The translations under genes and the position numbers were made by a program. Below, one piece after another: positions 1 through 10,375 of a DNA stretch of 64,000 nucleotides. The notes under the pieces were generated by a model. That model saw only the letters and a program-made list of their open reading frames with translations, did no database searches and was not told the DNA's origin. Source of the DNA: Stutzerimonas stutzeri (lineage in GTDB: Bacteria; Pseudomonadota; Gammaproteobacteria; Pseudomonadales; Pseudomonadaceae); assembly GCF_015291885.1 (NCBI RefSeq), contig NZ_CP036186.1, forward strand, positions 1,866,001 to 1,930,000, written 5' to 3'. Position 1 is the first letter of the stretch, and every line of letters starts with the position of its first letter.

Positions 1-119
1 GCACCGAAGCTCGGGCCGCCGATATACACCGCATCGGCGCCATGCAGGATGGCTTCACGGGCAATGCTGGCATCCCGGGCGGGGGCGAGCAGTTCGAGAT
101 GGTGCTTGGGCAGGGACAT
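1..119 (-). CDS. rlhA: U32 family protein, RlhA-like (5' end only)
   Basis: Only the first 39 codons lie in the window; the gene runs off the left edge. The ATG is the complement of 117-119. The visible peptide contains LELLAPARDASIAREAIL and HGADAVYIGGPSFGA, the typical N-terminus of U32 family proteins. It is closest in my memory to E. coli YdcP/RlhA, which hydroxylates C2501 of 23S rRNA. Other U32 members (TrhP, UbiU/UbiV) start differently, but so short a fragment cannot exclude a paralogue. The family assignment is solid; the exact substrate is inferred. Confidence 0.75.
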   Translation of the reverse strand, partial: MSLPKHHLELLAPARDASIAREAILHGADAVYIGGPSFG

Positions 120-227
120 GGCGCGGACCGGATTTGAATCGAAAGGCGCGCATTGTAATGGCTTGCGGCCGGTTTGGGACTGGCCGCCGGGCGAGTGGGG
201 GCGTGATTGTCGGTTAGCGGGAAGGGT

Positions 228-255
228 GTCGAGGTGAGGTTAACCCCACCTCGAC
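228..255 (-). terminator. Inverted repeat after the DUF2846 lipoprotein gene
   Basis: Arms GTCGAGGTG and CACCTCGAC are perfectly complementary around a short centre containing GGTTAACC, beginning 8 bases after the lipoprotein stop codon. No clear U-tract follows on the minus strand, so it is either a weak intrinsic terminator or an mRNA 3'-end stabilising hairpin. Confidence 0.5.
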
Positions 256-263
256 GGCCTGAA

Positions 264-707
264 TCAGCGTGCCAGCTTGGTGTTGCGCACGCCTTGTTGG
301 CCTTCGCTTTCAGATACTTCGGTCAGTTTGGCGCCACCGACGAACACGCCCATCTTGATCGACTGACGGACGTAATGGTTCTTGCCGGCCTGGGCATTCA
401 GCTCAAGCAGGTTGTCGCCGAACTCGGATTCGGTTGCAAGTACATGGGGGCCAGGACTGACAAGGCGATAGAAATAGGTCTTGGCAGCGGTCTCGCCGAT
501 GACCTCGTCATCAATCTTGATGGTTTTCTTCACGGCCGCCCCAAGGGACGAGTCGCGGAAGATGTACAGACCAGCCTGGTCCTGCGGCGGTGCCGAGAAC
601 GACTTGAGTGCCTGATCCTTGTCCGCTGATTCCATCGGTACGGAGGCGCAACCGGATAGCAGGGCAAAACCCAGGGCCACAGCGCTCATCGTCAGCTTGT
701 TAAACAT
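264..707 (-). CDS. DUF2846-type lipoprotein
   Basis: The 147-residue product begins with a short positive N-terminus and a hydrophobic stretch ending in the lipobox LLSGC, so Cys20 should be the lipidated residue. The rest (GLYIFRDSS near residue 47, then a SPGPHVLATES segment) resembles the DUF2846 family of small bacterial lipoproteins of unknown function. A good ribosome site (AAGGAAAG) precedes the ATG. It stands alone between the truncated rlhA-like gene and the glucan synthase and has its own hairpin downstream. The lipoprotein call is firm; no function can be given. Confidence 0.8.
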   Translation of the reverse strand: MFNKLTMSAVALGFALLSGCASVPMESADKDQALKSFSAPPQDQAGLYIFRDSSLGAAVKKTIKIDDEVIGETAAKTYFYRLVSPGPHVLATESEFGDNLLELNAQAGKNHYVRQSIKMGVFVGGAKLTEVSESEGQQGVRNTKLAR

Positions 708-903
708 GCTCTTTCCTTAATGTGTTGACTGAAACGGCCTCACTGGCCGCGGACTTGTATCGGCCGCGGCGCGAGTTTCTTGTAGCCCCCGTTGGAAAAG
801 AATGACGAGCGTCAAAGGCCACGCACATGCATGCGCTGGTGCCATGGTGATCGTTGACCGCCCGGCAGCAGCGCAACGACCCTCGGACGGCTATCGGCTG
901 GTT

Positions 904-3900
904 TTACAGCGTCAACACGACCTGATGTTGCCCTCCATCCAGCGCAAGTCGTACGTATCCGTTCATGCAATCGAGCGGGCCTCCATCCAGCCGCGCGTGC
1001 TGGATGCCGCGGTTGGCCTGGTCTGGGTTTTCCACGCGGATGGCGTAGCGCGTTTCGTCCAGGGTGACGGTGGCTTCGAACGCCGGCCATTGACTGCTGA
1101 TGCACGGATCGACGATCAGCCATTCACCTTCGCGGCGGATGCCGAGGATGCCTTCGACGCCGGCGCGATACATCCAGCCGGCAGCGCCGGTGTACCAGGT
1201 CCAGCCGCCGCGGCCGTTGTGTGGTGCGACGCCGTAGACGTCCGCCGCGACAACATAGGGTTCGACCTTGTAGCGTCGGCTTTCTTTCGGTGTCAGGGTA
1301 TGGTTGATCGGGTTCAGCAGCTTGAACATCCCACACGCGGCATCGCCATCCCCCAGTTTGGCAAAGGCGAGCATGGCCCACATCGCAGCGTGGCTGTATT
1401 GACCGCCGTTCTCGCGTAGGCCCGCCGGATATCCCTTGATGTAGCCGGGCTCCTTCGGCGTCTTGTCGAATGGCGGGGTGAACAGCAGAGCCAGACCGTC
1501 GTGTTCGCGGATCAGGTGGTGCTGCACCGAAGCCATGGCCTGCTTGGCGCGAGCAGGATCGGCCGCGCCGGACAACACCGCCCAGGATTGGGCGATTGAG
1601 TCGATGCGGCACTCGTCGCTGTCTTTCGAACCAAGCCAGGTGCCGTCGTCGAAGGTCGCACGGCGATACCATTCGCCATCCCAGGCCTTTTCTTCAAGCG
1701 AGTCGGCGAGCGCCAACGCGTGTTCGCGCCAACGCTCGACGCGCTGGGCGTCAGCCACGCTGCCTCGTCGTTCGGCCAGCGGCGCGAAGAGTTCGATGGT
1801 GCGCAGCAACAGCCAGCCGAGCCAGACGCTCTCGCCCTTGCCGTGTTCTCCGACGCGGTTCATGCCGTCGTTCCAGTCGCCACCACCGATCAGCGGAAAA
1901 CCCAGCTCGCCGGTCAGTTCCAGGCACTGGTCCAGCCCGCGGGCGCAGTGTTCGAACAGCGCGGCAGCCTCGTCCGCGATCATCGGCTGGAAGAAGGCGT
2001 CGTGTTCGCCGGGCTTGAGCAGCGGCCCTTCGAGGAAGCTCACCGGCTCATAGAGGATCGCCGCGTCGCCGGAAACCTGAATGTAGGTCGCGGTGGCGAA
2101 CGCCAGCCAGACACGGTCGTCGGAGATGCGCGTGCGCACCCCCTGGCCGGAGTGCGGCAGCCACCAGTGCTGCACATCGCCTTCGGGGAACTGGCGACTG
2201 GCCGCGCGCAGGATGTGGCTGCGGGTGGCCTCGGGCTGGGAAAAGGTCAGTGCCATGCCGTCCTGCAGCTGATCGCGAAAGCCATAGGCGCCGCTGGCCT
2301 GGTAGAAGGCCGAGCGCGCCCAGATGCGGCAGGCGAGGGTCTGATACAGCAGCCAGCCGTTGAGCATGATGTCCATCGCCCGGTCCGGCGTTTTCACCTG
2401 CACCGAGCCAAGTGCGCGGTCCCAGTGCTCCGTGACTTCGCGCAGCACTGCATCGAGATCGGCCTGGCGATAGCGCTCGACCAGCGCGCGCGCCTCATCG
2501 GCCGCGGCACATTGACCGAGGAAGGCGACAATCTCGATGCTCTCTCCGGGCGCCAGCTCGACGCCGCACTGCAACGCCGCGCAAGGGTCCATGCCCGCGC
2601 CGACGCTGCCTGCCAGCGGCGTGCCTGCGAGTAGCGCCGCCGGCGTGGCGGGGCCGCTGTTGCGACCAAGGAATTCACTGCGATCAGCCGTCCAGGCCGT
2701 TTGTAGTCCACCCAGATCGGCGAATGAAATACGCCCGGGAAAGGCGCTGCTCCACGGGTTGTGCGCCAGCAGCAGGCCGCTGCTGGCGTCGCGCTGGGTG
2801 ATGATGAACGGCCCGGAGGCGCCACGTGCGGTGCCGAGCACCCATTCGTTGTAGCTGGTGACCGACAGCCGGCGTGGCTCGGAAGACAGGTTGCGCAACG
2901 TCAGCCGGGAAATCTTGATCGGGTCGCCAAGGGCGACGTACTGCAGCAGATCCAGGGCGATGCCTTCGGCCTCGTGCTCGAAGCGGCTGTAACCATGGCC
3001 GTGCCGCGCCACATAGAGGCCGTCATCGCGAATCGGTTGGGCGGTTGGGCTGAACAGCGCACCGCTGCGCTCGTCGCGCACGTAGAAGGCTTCACCGCAG
3101 GGATCGGTGACCGGGTCGTTGGACCATGGCGTGAGCTGATTTTCCCGGCTGTTTTCCGCCCAGGTGTAACCGCTGCCTTGCGCCGAGACCTGAAAGCCAA
3201 AGCGCGGGTTGGCGATCACGTTGATCCAGGGCGCCGGCGTCGTGCTGCCCGATTCCAGCAGCGTCACGTATTCGCGGCCGTCCTTGTCGAAACCGCCGAG
3301 ACCGTTGAAGAACTCCAGCCCTTGCGCCAGTTCGCTGCCGGTTGGGCCCGACGCCGAAATGATCGGACGCGGGGGAGGAGTAGCGAAATGCGCTGCGACG
3401 GCTTCGCTCGGGAGCAATGTGTTGGCGAGCTGCTTGTCGATCGGCCCGCGACGGGCGATCAGGGCTACCCGGGCGACACTGCGCAGCAGGGCGCGCGCCT
3501 CGCTGCTCAACAGGTCGACGCGCAGCATGTACACCGAACCCTGCGCGAGCTCGGCGCCGAAGCGCGGACGCGACTGGCTGCTGCGTACCGCGGTTTCAAT
3601 GGCGATCTGCAGGTCCTGCAGGTAGGAACTGGCGTGCTCGTTGAGAATCACCAGGTCCACCGCCAGGCGCTTCATCCGCCAGTATTCGTGGGCGCGCAAC
3701 AGTTGGCGAACCTGGGCGATGTCCTGGATATCGTCAATGCGCAGCAGCACGATGGGCAGGTCGCCAGAAATCGCGTGAGGCCACAAGCCGGATTGGGCGC
3801 CGGCGCCCTGGATGATCGCGGCCGACGGCGCGCGAAACTGCGGGTCGGCATAGAGGATGGGCGCGGCCAGGCGCTGAAAGTCGGCGGCTTCGGCCGGTTT

Positions 3901-6900
3901 GATATCGAGATGGCGCAGCTGCACCTGCGCTTGCGTCCAGGCCAGGGTCTTGGCGCGGTCGTAGGCGCTGCGGTCGTGGTGCTTCTCGATCAGGCTCAGC
4001 AGCTCGTCACGCGAGTCGGCGACCAGGGTCCAGAACGCCACGCGGGCGACCTTGCCCGGCGCCACCCTGATCCGGTACTTGAGCGAGAAGATCGGGTCGA
4101 GCACGGTGCCGACGCTGTTCGACAGCGGCTGGCCTTCGGCGACCACCGCGGCAGCGGCCACGCTCGGTCGCTGGCCGATGAAGCGGGCACGATCGGTCTC
4201 ATACTGCGGGTCGGATAGGATTTCGCCTTCTACCACGGCGAAGTGCGCGGCCCAGATCGGCTGCTCGCCCTCGCTGCGCAGGCGGCGGGTGGCGGTCAAG
4301 GCGCCGAACTCGGGCAGGTATTCGGTCACCACGAACAGCTTGGCGAACGCCTGATGCGCGTTGTCGGTGGCGGGGGTGGTCAGCACCACTTCGCTGTAGG
4401 ACGTCAGTTCGATGTCCCGCGCCTCGCGACCGCTGTTGGCGAGCGAGACGCGGCGCACTTCACTGTCGTCCTCTCCGGATACCAGCACGTCCATCGTGGT
4501 GGTCAGGTCCAGATCGTGACGAATGAACTCGGCATGATCCTCGCCGAATATCACCTCGTGACTGAGCGCATCGCTGCCCAGCGGCTGTCCGCCTGCGGGC
4601 CAGACCCTGCCGTCCTCGGTATCGCGCAGGAAGACGAAGGAGCCGTAGTCGTCCCGGCTGACGTCCTCGCGCCAGCGCGTGATCGCGAGGTCGCGCCAGC
4701 GGCTGTAGCCGGCACCGGCTGCGGTGAGCATCACGGCGTAGCGGCCGTTGCTGAGCAGATGGGTAACCGGCGCGCCGCTCGCGGCTGAGCCTTTCAGGCG
4801 GCGCAGTGATTGCGGATCACCGCCGCCCTCGACGGCACGAATCTTCACTTCTTCGGCACGCGGGTGGGCGATCGCGACATCGCGGGGCATGCGTTCCTGC
4901 AGCAGCAGTTCGCAGGCCTGGATCATCGGCTCGCGATGGAAGCGTGCGCGCATCTGGCCGTCTTGCAAGGTATTGGCGATGGCGACGATGGTCATGCCCT
5001 GATGGTGCGCCATGTAGTTGCGCACGATGACGAACGCCTGGCCATCCGGCAGGCGTGTCGGGGTGAAGTCCAGCGCTTCGAAGAAGCCGTAGCGCCCGAG
5101 CGCACCCATCTCCGTCATGCGCCGGAAGTTCGCCTGCGCACCGGTTGCGTCGACCATGGTCGCGAGCCCGGTGGCGTAGGGGGCTATGACCAGGTTTTCT
5201 GCCAGCCCCCGCTTGAGGCCCAGGCCCGGCACGCCGAAGTTGGAGTACTGGTAGGTGAACTCCATATCGCGGGCGTTATAGGCCGATTCCGAAACGCCCC
5301 AGGGCGCGTGGTGGTCATTGCCGTATTCCTGCTGGCGCTGCACGACCAGTCGATTGGTCTGCTCCAGCAGGCTGCCCGCCGGGGCACGCATGACCAGTGA
5401 CGGCATCAGGTATTCGAACATCGAGCCCGACCAGGAAATCAGCGCGGATGCATTACCCAGCGGTGTCGCCGTGCGGCCCAGGCGGAACCAGTGCCGCGTG
5501 GTGACATCGCCCTTGGCAATGGCGAACAGGCTGGCCAGGCGTGCTTCGGAGGCCAGCAGGTCGTAGCAGCTGGGGTCCAGGCTGTTGTCGGCCAGGCCGT
5601 AACCGATCGACAGCAGCTTGCGCTCGGGGTCGAGCAGAAAGGCGAAGTCCATATCCAGCGCCATCTGCCGCGCGTTGGCGGCGACACCGCGCAGGCGTGC
5701 CTGCATTGCAGCCAGCGACTCGGCGGATTGCTGGCGATCACGGCCGTGTTCGGCCAGCGCCTGGCACAGGGCGTTGATCCAGAAGTGAAGCGCCTGGGCA
5801 TCTTCGTCATCCGTAGCGGATGGGCAGATTTCCTGGGCGACGCGAGCGGCCTTCTCGGCCAATTGCCGAAGTGTTGCCGAACGGGTGTCGAGGGCTTGCG
5901 CGTCGCCTATTTGCGTGGCGATCTCATCGAGCACACCGAGCAACGGCTGGCCGCGCTCGCCATTGGCTGCCGGCAGCGCGGCGATGGCCTGACGCGCCAG
6001 GATCAGATTGTCGTGCAGGCCCTGGCGGGCATGCGGCGCCTGGGGCTGGTCGAGCCATTCTTCGCAGGCATTGGCGAGGGCGATCAGGTGGCCGGCGAGA
6101 TTGCCGCTGTCCACGGCCGAGACATAGGCGGGTTCCAGCGCACGCATGTCCTCGGTGGCATACCAGTTGAAGAAGTGGCCGCGGTGTCGCTGCAGCCGGC
6201 TCATGCTGTCCAGCGTCGTTTCCATTCGCTCGAGCGTCTGCAGCGTGCCGGCCCAGCCGAAATCACGTGCGGCAACGGTGGAGAGCAGATACAGCCCCAT
6301 GTTGGTGGGCGAGGTTCGGCGTGCGACTACAGGCTTCGGGTCTTCCTGGAAATTGTCCGGCGGCAGCATGTTGTCGGCGACGGTGACGAAGGTTTCGAAG
6401 AAGCGCCAGGTGCGCCGTGCAATCAGGCGCAGCTCCTGGGCATCGGCATCAGCCAGCTTCTGACTGGGGGCGACGCGTGGCGAGCGGCTGGCCCACAGCG
6501 CGAGCGCCGGAGCACCCAGCCAGAGCAGGGCGAACGGCAGCACCAGTGGCCATGACGTCGGTGCGACCAGCAGCGCCAGCAGTGCAACGCCGACACCGAG
6601 CACGGTGCCGCCAGCCATGCCGCGGTAGAACCCGCTCAGTTTCAGCCGCGGACTGATGGCCGATTGCGCGGCGGTGGTCCATTCCAGGAGGTGGCTGCGA
6701 CTGCCATAGAGCCGTGACAGCGTGCGAACGATGGCATCGCCCATGCGCCAGGCCTGGTCCGGCAGAAACGCCAGGTTCAGCAGGGTTTGTGAGGCGGCCA
6801 TGCGCAGGTCGCCGAGCAGCCGGTGCAGATGGCTTTGCGCGCTGACGCCGCTGCGAGATGGCAGCAGCGTGAAGCACAGCGGCAGCAGCCCGGGAATTGC

Positions 6901-9444
6901 CAGCGCCCCGAGCACCAGCAGGGTGCCGATCAGGGCCGCCGGCAGGGGCAGCATCCAGCACAGGGCCAGCGCGAGCAGACTCAGCGGCGCCAACAGCGAG
7001 CGGCGCAGGTTGTCGAGCATCTTGAAGCGCCCGATGATGGGCAGTGCCTGCGGGCCGCTGCGTGTACCGAAGATCCACGGCAGCAACTGCCAGTCGCCGC
7101 GGGTCCAGCGGTGCTGGCGCTTGCCCGATACGTCGTAGCGCGAGGGAAACTCTTCCACCACCTCGACGTCGGTCGCCAGTCCCGCGCGGGCAAACACGCC
7201 CTCGAACAGGTCATGGCTGAGCATGCTGTTTTCCGGCACCCGCCCGGCCAGCGCTGCCTCGAAGGCATCGATGTCGTAGATGCCCTTGCCGGTGTAGGAG
7301 CCTTCGCCAAACAGGTCCTGATAGACGTCCGAGACGGCCGCCGCATAGGGGTCCATACCGCCCGGACTGGAGAACACACGTTGATAGAACGAACCCTCGC
7401 GCCCAACGGGCAGCGACGGCGTGACACGCGGCTGAAGGATCGCGTAGCCGTTGACCACGCGCTGCTCGGGCACGCTGAAGCGTGGGCGGTTCAGCGGGTG
7501 CGCCATCTTGCCGATCAGGCGCATGGCGGCGTCACGGGGCAAGCGTGTGTCCGCGTCCAGCGTGATCACGTAACGTACATCCGTCGGGATCCGCTGCGTG
7601 CAGCCGGCCAGGGGCATGTAGCTGGTATCGGTCGCGCCACGCAACAGCTGGTTCAGCTCATGCAGTTTGCCGCGTTTGCGCTCCCAGCCCATCCAGCAGC
7701 CCTCGCTAGGATTGTACTGCCGGCGCCGATGCAGAATCAGGAAACGACTGCCGCCGGGCGCCGGGCCATAGCGCTGGTTGAGCTGGGCGATGGCGTTGAC
7801 CGCGACGTCCAGCAGCTGGGCGTCGCTGTCGAGAGTTTCCTGGTCGGCGTCCAGGCCGTCGGTGAGCAGGGCGAAGGTGAGGTCGCCCCCGGCGCCGGCC
7901 AGATGATGCACTTCGATTCGCTCGATCTGCTCCAGCAGTTCGGCTTCATTGGTCAGCAACGTCGGCACCGCGACCAGGGTGCGCATCGACTGCGGTACAC
8001 CAGCGGTCAGGTCCAGGCCAGGTAGCGTGATGGCACCGAAGCGCCAGGTGACCACGCGGTTGACCAGCGCAGAGGCCAGGTCCGTGATCGGCAGGAAGGC
8101 GACCAGTGCCAGCAGCGCGAGCCAGCCGGTCCCCGCGCCGTTACCGCCCATGGCTTGCAGCCCAAGGGTCAGTAGCAGCGTGGTCACCAGAAGGATGGCG
8201 CCGACATAACCGACGATGCCCAGTTGCAGGTGAAAGCGGCTCAGGCGCAACCCCAGAGGGGGGCGGAAATCAATGGTGCGTTCGAGGGCGAGGCGGCCTT
8301 CGCCAATCAGGTGGTAGCCGGGGTCGCCCACGCGCTCGTCGTCGGCACCGTCGCGGGTAAGTGCGGTGTTGGCAGCATCCAGCGCGGCGCCGGCGATCTC
8401 AAGCTCGCTGGCGCTGGAACCGCGCGCCAGTTGTTCGATGGCACTGCGATAGAGGTTGCGTGTCGGGAAGTCCATGATGGCGAAGGCGCTGCCGCCACGC
8501 AGTCGCTCATCCACCAGGCTGACGTCTTCGAACAGCTCGGTCCAGTCGATATCAGAGATCAACCGCATACTGGTGATGACGTTACGCACGCTGACGTTGG
8601 AGGCACCCTGGCGCTGCTGCGAGCGCTGCACCACCTGATCGATGGAGGTGTCCTGGCGGCCCAACTGTTCTTCCAGCCAGCCCAGTGACGGCGTGGTGCG
8701 CGGGTCCTGGTCGCGCAAGCGCTTGGCCAGTTCCGCGGCGAATACCTCGGACAAGGGTGCCGTGCCACGCGCAGCAATTTCATCGTCCAGCGCGTTTTTC
8801 GGCGAGCTGGCCGAGAGCAAGCGGTTGGCCAGCTCATCGGCGGCCATTCGGGTCGCCCGGCCATCGGTGATCTGATCGCTCAGACGGCGCAGGTTCTCGA
8901 TCAGTACGATGCGCAGGGTGATGGCCACGGCCCACAATTCGCCAATGGTCAGCGGCTGGACCTGCTGGTAGGCGTTGATGAAGCGACGCAGCGTTTCGGG
9001 GTCGAAATGACTGTCGGTGTGCGCCACGAACGCCCACGCCAGGCCGAATACACGCGGGTAGCCAACGAAAGGCCCCTCCGCAAGCTTTGGTAGCTGACGG
9101 TAGAAGCCAGGCGGCAGGTCGTCACGAATCTCGCGGATCTGCGCCTCGACCAGATGGTAGTTGTCCAGCAGCCACTCCGCCGCGGGCACCACGCTGCGGC
9201 CGCTTTCCAGCTCAGTGGCGCTGGCGCGGTAAGCCGCCAGCAGCACCGTCGCGTTGTCGTTCAAGCGCGCATGCAAGGGCAGCACCGCCGGAGGGCGAGG
9301 GGTCACGGGTTGTGCAGCGGCCAGGCTGCGGGCGTGATGCTCGAGCCGCTCGGGGCCGAACAACTCGTCGCGAACGGGAGCGAGATCGCTCCAGACGGGC
9401 GAACGCTGATGGCGCCCGAGGATGTGACGGAAAACTGAAGTCAT
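904..9444 (-). CDS. ndvB: Cyclic beta-1,2-glucan synthase (NdvB/Cgs type), giant multidomain protein
   Basis: This 2846-residue protein matches the length of known Cgs/NdvB enzymes (about 2830-2870). Order seen: an N-terminal region; membrane helices near residue 410; a GT84-like glycosyltransferase with DADTRLP near residue 630 and HRWTRGDWQ near 778; more helices to about 1000; a glycoamylase-like segment near 1040-1480 (NMGLYLLST, YGFFEALDF); and a C-terminal GH94 phosphorylase with GGDWNDGMN near 2520, holding the catalytic acid, plus NGGQYSHAA and GGWTWYTGAAGW. The family makes cyclic beta-1,2-glucans at the inner membrane for osmoadaptation and host interaction. I chose the ATG at 9444 because the 72 codons upstream look non-coding; an upstream start at 9660 is open but unlikely. 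No export gene is adjacent. Confidence 0.9.
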   Translation of the reverse strand: MTSVFRHILGRHQRSPVWSDLAPVRDELFGPERLEHHARSLAAAQPVTPRPPAVLPLHARLNDNATVLLAAYRASATELESGRSVVPAAEWLLDNYHLVEAQIREIRDDLPPGFYRQLPKLAEGPFVGYPRVFGLAWAFVAHTDSHFDPETLRRFINAYQQVQPLTIGELWAVAITLRIVLIENLRRLSDQITDGRATRMAADELANRLLSASSPKNALDDEIAARGTAPLSEVFAAELAKRLRDQDPRTTPSLGWLEEQLGRQDTSIDQVVQRSQQRQGASNVSVRNVITSMRLISDIDWTELFEDVSLVDERLRGGSAFAIMDFPTRNLYRSAIEQLARGSSASELEIAGAALDAANTALTRDGADDERVGDPGYHLIGEGRLALERTIDFRPPLGLRLSRFHLQLGIVGYVGAILLVTTLLLTLGLQAMGGNGAGTGWLALLALVAFLPITDLASALVNRVVTWRFGAITLPGLDLTAGVPQSMRTLVAVPTLLTNEAELLEQIERIEVHHLAGAGGDLTFALLTDGLDADQETLDSDAQLLDVAVNAIAQLNQRYGPAPGGSRFLILHRRRQYNPSEGCWMGWERKRGKLHELNQLLRGATDTSYMPLAGCTQRIPTDVRYVITLDADTRLPRDAAMRLIGKMAHPLNRPRFSVPEQRVVNGYAILQPRVTPSLPVGREGSFYQRVFSSPGGMDPYAAAVSDVYQDLFGEGSYTGKGIYDIDAFEAALAGRVPENSMLSHDLFEGVFARAGLATDVEVVEEFPSRYDVSGKRQHRWTRGDWQLLPWIFGTRSGPQALPIIGRFKMLDNLRRSLLAPLSLLALALCWMLPLPAALIGTLLVLGALAIPGLLPLCFTLLPSRSGVSAQSHLHRLLGDLRMAASQTLLNLAFLPDQAWRMGDAIVRTLSRLYGSRSHLLEWTTAAQSAISPRLKLSGFYRGMAGGTVLGVGVALLALLVAPTSWPLVLPFALLWLGAPALALWASRSPRVAPSQKLADADAQELRLIARRTWRFFETFVTVADNMLPPDNFQEDPKPVVARRTSPTNMGLYLLSTVAARDFGWAGTLQTLERMETTLDSMSRLQRHRGHFFNWYATEDMRALEPAYVSAVDSGNLAGHLIALANACEEWLDQPQAPHARQGLHDNLILARQAIAALPAANGERGQPLLGVLDEIATQIGDAQALDTRSATLRQLAEKAARVAQEICPSATDDEDAQALHFWINALCQALAEHGRDRQQSAESLAAMQARLRGVAANARQMALDMDFAFLLDPERKLLSIGYGLADNSLDPSCYDLLASEARLASLFAIAKGDVTTRHWFRLGRTATPLGNASALISWSGSMFEYLMPSLVMRAPAGSLLEQTNRLVVQRQQEYGNDHHAPWGVSESAYNARDMEFTYQYSNFGVPGLGLKRGLAENLVIAPYATGLATMVDATGAQANFRRMTEMGALGRYGFFEALDFTPTRLPDGQAFVIVRNYMAHHQGMTIVAIANTLQDGQMRARFHREPMIQACELLLQERMPRDVAIAHPRAEEVKIRAVEGGGDPQSLRRLKGSAASGAPVTHLLSNGRYAVMLTAAGAGYSRWRDLAITRWREDVSRDDYGSFVFLRDTEDGRVWPAGGQPLGSDALSHEVIFGEDHAEFIRHDLDLTTTMDVLVSGEDDSEVRRVSLANSGREARDIELTSYSEVVLTTPATDNAHQAFAKLFVVTEYLPEFGALTATRRLRSEGEQPIWAAHFAVVEGEILSDPQYETDRARFIGQRPSVAAAAVVAEGQPLSNSVGTVLDPIFSLKYRIRVAPGKVARVAFWTLVADSRDELLSLIEKHHDRSAYDRAKTLAWTQAQVQLRHLDIKPAEAADFQRLAAPILYADPQFRAPSAAIIQGAGAQSGLWPHAISGDLPIVLLRIDDIQDIAQVRQLLRAHEYWRMKRLAVDLVILNEHASSYLQDLQIAIETAVRSSQSRPRFGAELAQGSVYMLRVDLLSSEARALLRSVARVALIARRGPIDKQLANTLLPSEAVAAHFATPPPRPIISASGPTGSELAQGLEFFNGLGGFDKDGREYVTLLESGSTTPAPWINVIANPRFGFQVSAQGSGYTWAENSRENQLTPWSNDPVTDPCGEAFYVRDERSGALFSPTAQPIRDDGLYVARHGHGYSRFEHEAEGIALDLLQYVALGDPIKISRLTLRNLSSEPRRLSVTSYNEWVLGTARGASGPFIITQRDASSGLLLAHNPWSSAFPGRISFADLGGLQTAWTADRSEFLGRNSGPATPAALLAGTPLAGSVGAGMDPCAALQCGVELAPGESIEIVAFLGQCAAADEARALVERYRQADLDAVLREVTEHWDRALGSVQVKTPDRAMDIMLNGWLLYQTLACRIWARSAFYQASGAYGFRDQLQDGMALTFSQPEATRSHILRAASRQFPEGDVQHWWLPHSGQGVRTRISDDRVWLAFATATYIQVSGDAAILYEPVSFLEGPLLKPGEHDAFFQPMIADEAAALFEHCARGLDQCLELTGELGFPLIGGGDWNDGMNRVGEHGKGESVWLGWLLLRTIELFAPLAERRGSVADAQRVERWREHALALADSLEEKAWDGEWYRRATFDDGTWLGSKDSDECRIDSIAQSWAVLSGAADPARAKQAMASVQHHLIREHDGLALLFTPPFDKTPKEPGYIKGYPAGLRENGGQYSHAAMWAMLAFAKLGDGDAACGMFKLLNPINHTLTPKESRRYKVEPYVVAADVYGVAPHNGRGGWTWYTGAAGWMYRAGVEGILGIRREGEWLIVDPCISSQWPAFEATVTLDETRYAIRVENPDQANRGIQHARLDGGPLDCMNGYVRLALDGGQHQVVLTL

Positions 9445-9762
9445 GAGCGCCTGTCCGACTAGCGGAAATAGGGGAACAGGCGTTAGTGCGCCGGCTCCTG
9501 TCGGGAGGAACCACGGCGGCAAGCTTTCGGAACAACGGGAAACCGATTGCCGGTTTCTGCCAAATCGCCGTACGGCCTCGTGCATGCACCAAACCGCGTG
9601 GCGGCGTGGCTGAGGCTTCAAGAATCGGCGAGCCATGAAAGCGGAGGGCCATTGGGCCATTCCGTTTGCAGGAAGAATGCTGTCGCAGCAATTGCTCCAC
9701 GATACAGCATAGGCACTTTTATTGTCGGGGCTTTGTGGTCCTGGCCCTCAGACCTGATCGGC
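9445..9762. other. Glucan synthase upstream region, no gene seen
   Basis: About 320 bases between the giant gene and the hairpin of the next gene. It should hold the glucan synthase promoter and leader. I see no convincing coding sequence and no operator palindrome. The open frame continuing upstream of 9444 lacks recognisable protein sequence. Confidence 0.5.
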
Positions 9763-9790
9763 CTGCGCCAGACGCCCGACTCTGGCGCAG
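9763..9790 (-). terminator. Hairpin downstream of the CxC-motif hypothetical gene
   Basis: CTGCGCCAGA, 8 bases, then TCTGGCGCAG: a perfect 10-bp stem 31 bases past the stop codon of the minus-strand gene at 9822. There is no strong U-tract, but position and GC-rich stem fit a terminator separating it from the glucan synthase gene. Confidence 0.55.
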
Positions 9791-9821
9791 CACGGATGGA
9801 GCGAGTCTCGCGTCGCCCTGG

Positions 9822-10223
9822 TTAGAGGCCGCCCAGCAGATCGTGTGCGTCGAGCAGGCGCCAGGCGATTTCCGGGTGCTTTTCCAGTCCGCGGCGCACG
9901 GCAGCGGCGATGGCCGGGCGGGTTTTGCGGCAGAGGCCGGGCTGTTCGGCGAACTTGATGGCGATGCCGCGCATGCTGCGCACTTCGTTGTGGCCAGGGG
10001 CGACGGTCATGCGGATGCCGAGCTGGTCGCGCATGCGTTGCTGCACGCGCTCGAGATCGTCCAGGCTCTGCACGTTTTCCAGGCGTTCGAGCAAGCGGCG
10101 TTCCTCGTGACGGGTCAGCATGAGAATGCGTACGTCGCCGCCGGATGTTTCCAGTAGCTCGTCACGCCGGCAGGTGCAGGTGCCGGGCGGGCAGGATGGG
10201 CGGAGCGGCGGCAGGCTATTCAT
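9822..10223 (-). CDS. Conserved-looking hypothetical protein with N-terminal CPPGTCTC motif
   Basis: The 133-residue protein is soluble and basic, with no signal peptide. Its N-terminus carries a compact cysteine cluster (CPPGTCTCRRDELL, residues 11-24) that could bind a metal. It is followed by two helical, charged stretches (LTRHEERRLLERLENV and DLERVQQRMRDQLG). I do not recognise a characterised family. The gene is single and faces away from the CAP-domain gene at 10376. Codon use matches its neighbours, so it is probably real rather than a shadow. Confidence 0.65.
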   Translation of the reverse strand: MNSLPPLRPSCPPGTCTCRRDELLETSGGDVRILMLTRHEERRLLERLENVQSLDDLERVQQRMRDQLGIRMTVAPGHNEVRSMRGIAIKFAEQPGLCRKTRPAIAAAVRRGLEKHPEIAWRLLDAHDLLGGL

Positions 10224-10375
10224 GGCTTTCGATCATAGCCAAGCCAGCGCAATGCGCACAGCCAGTGGCGTTGTGCCTGCGCGGAGATGACAAGCGTGGC
10301 AGCGTCGCGCACCATGGCGCTTCACTTCTGCGCCGGTGCGCCTCGTTCCGTCAGGGATTTTGCTGGAGAACTGTC

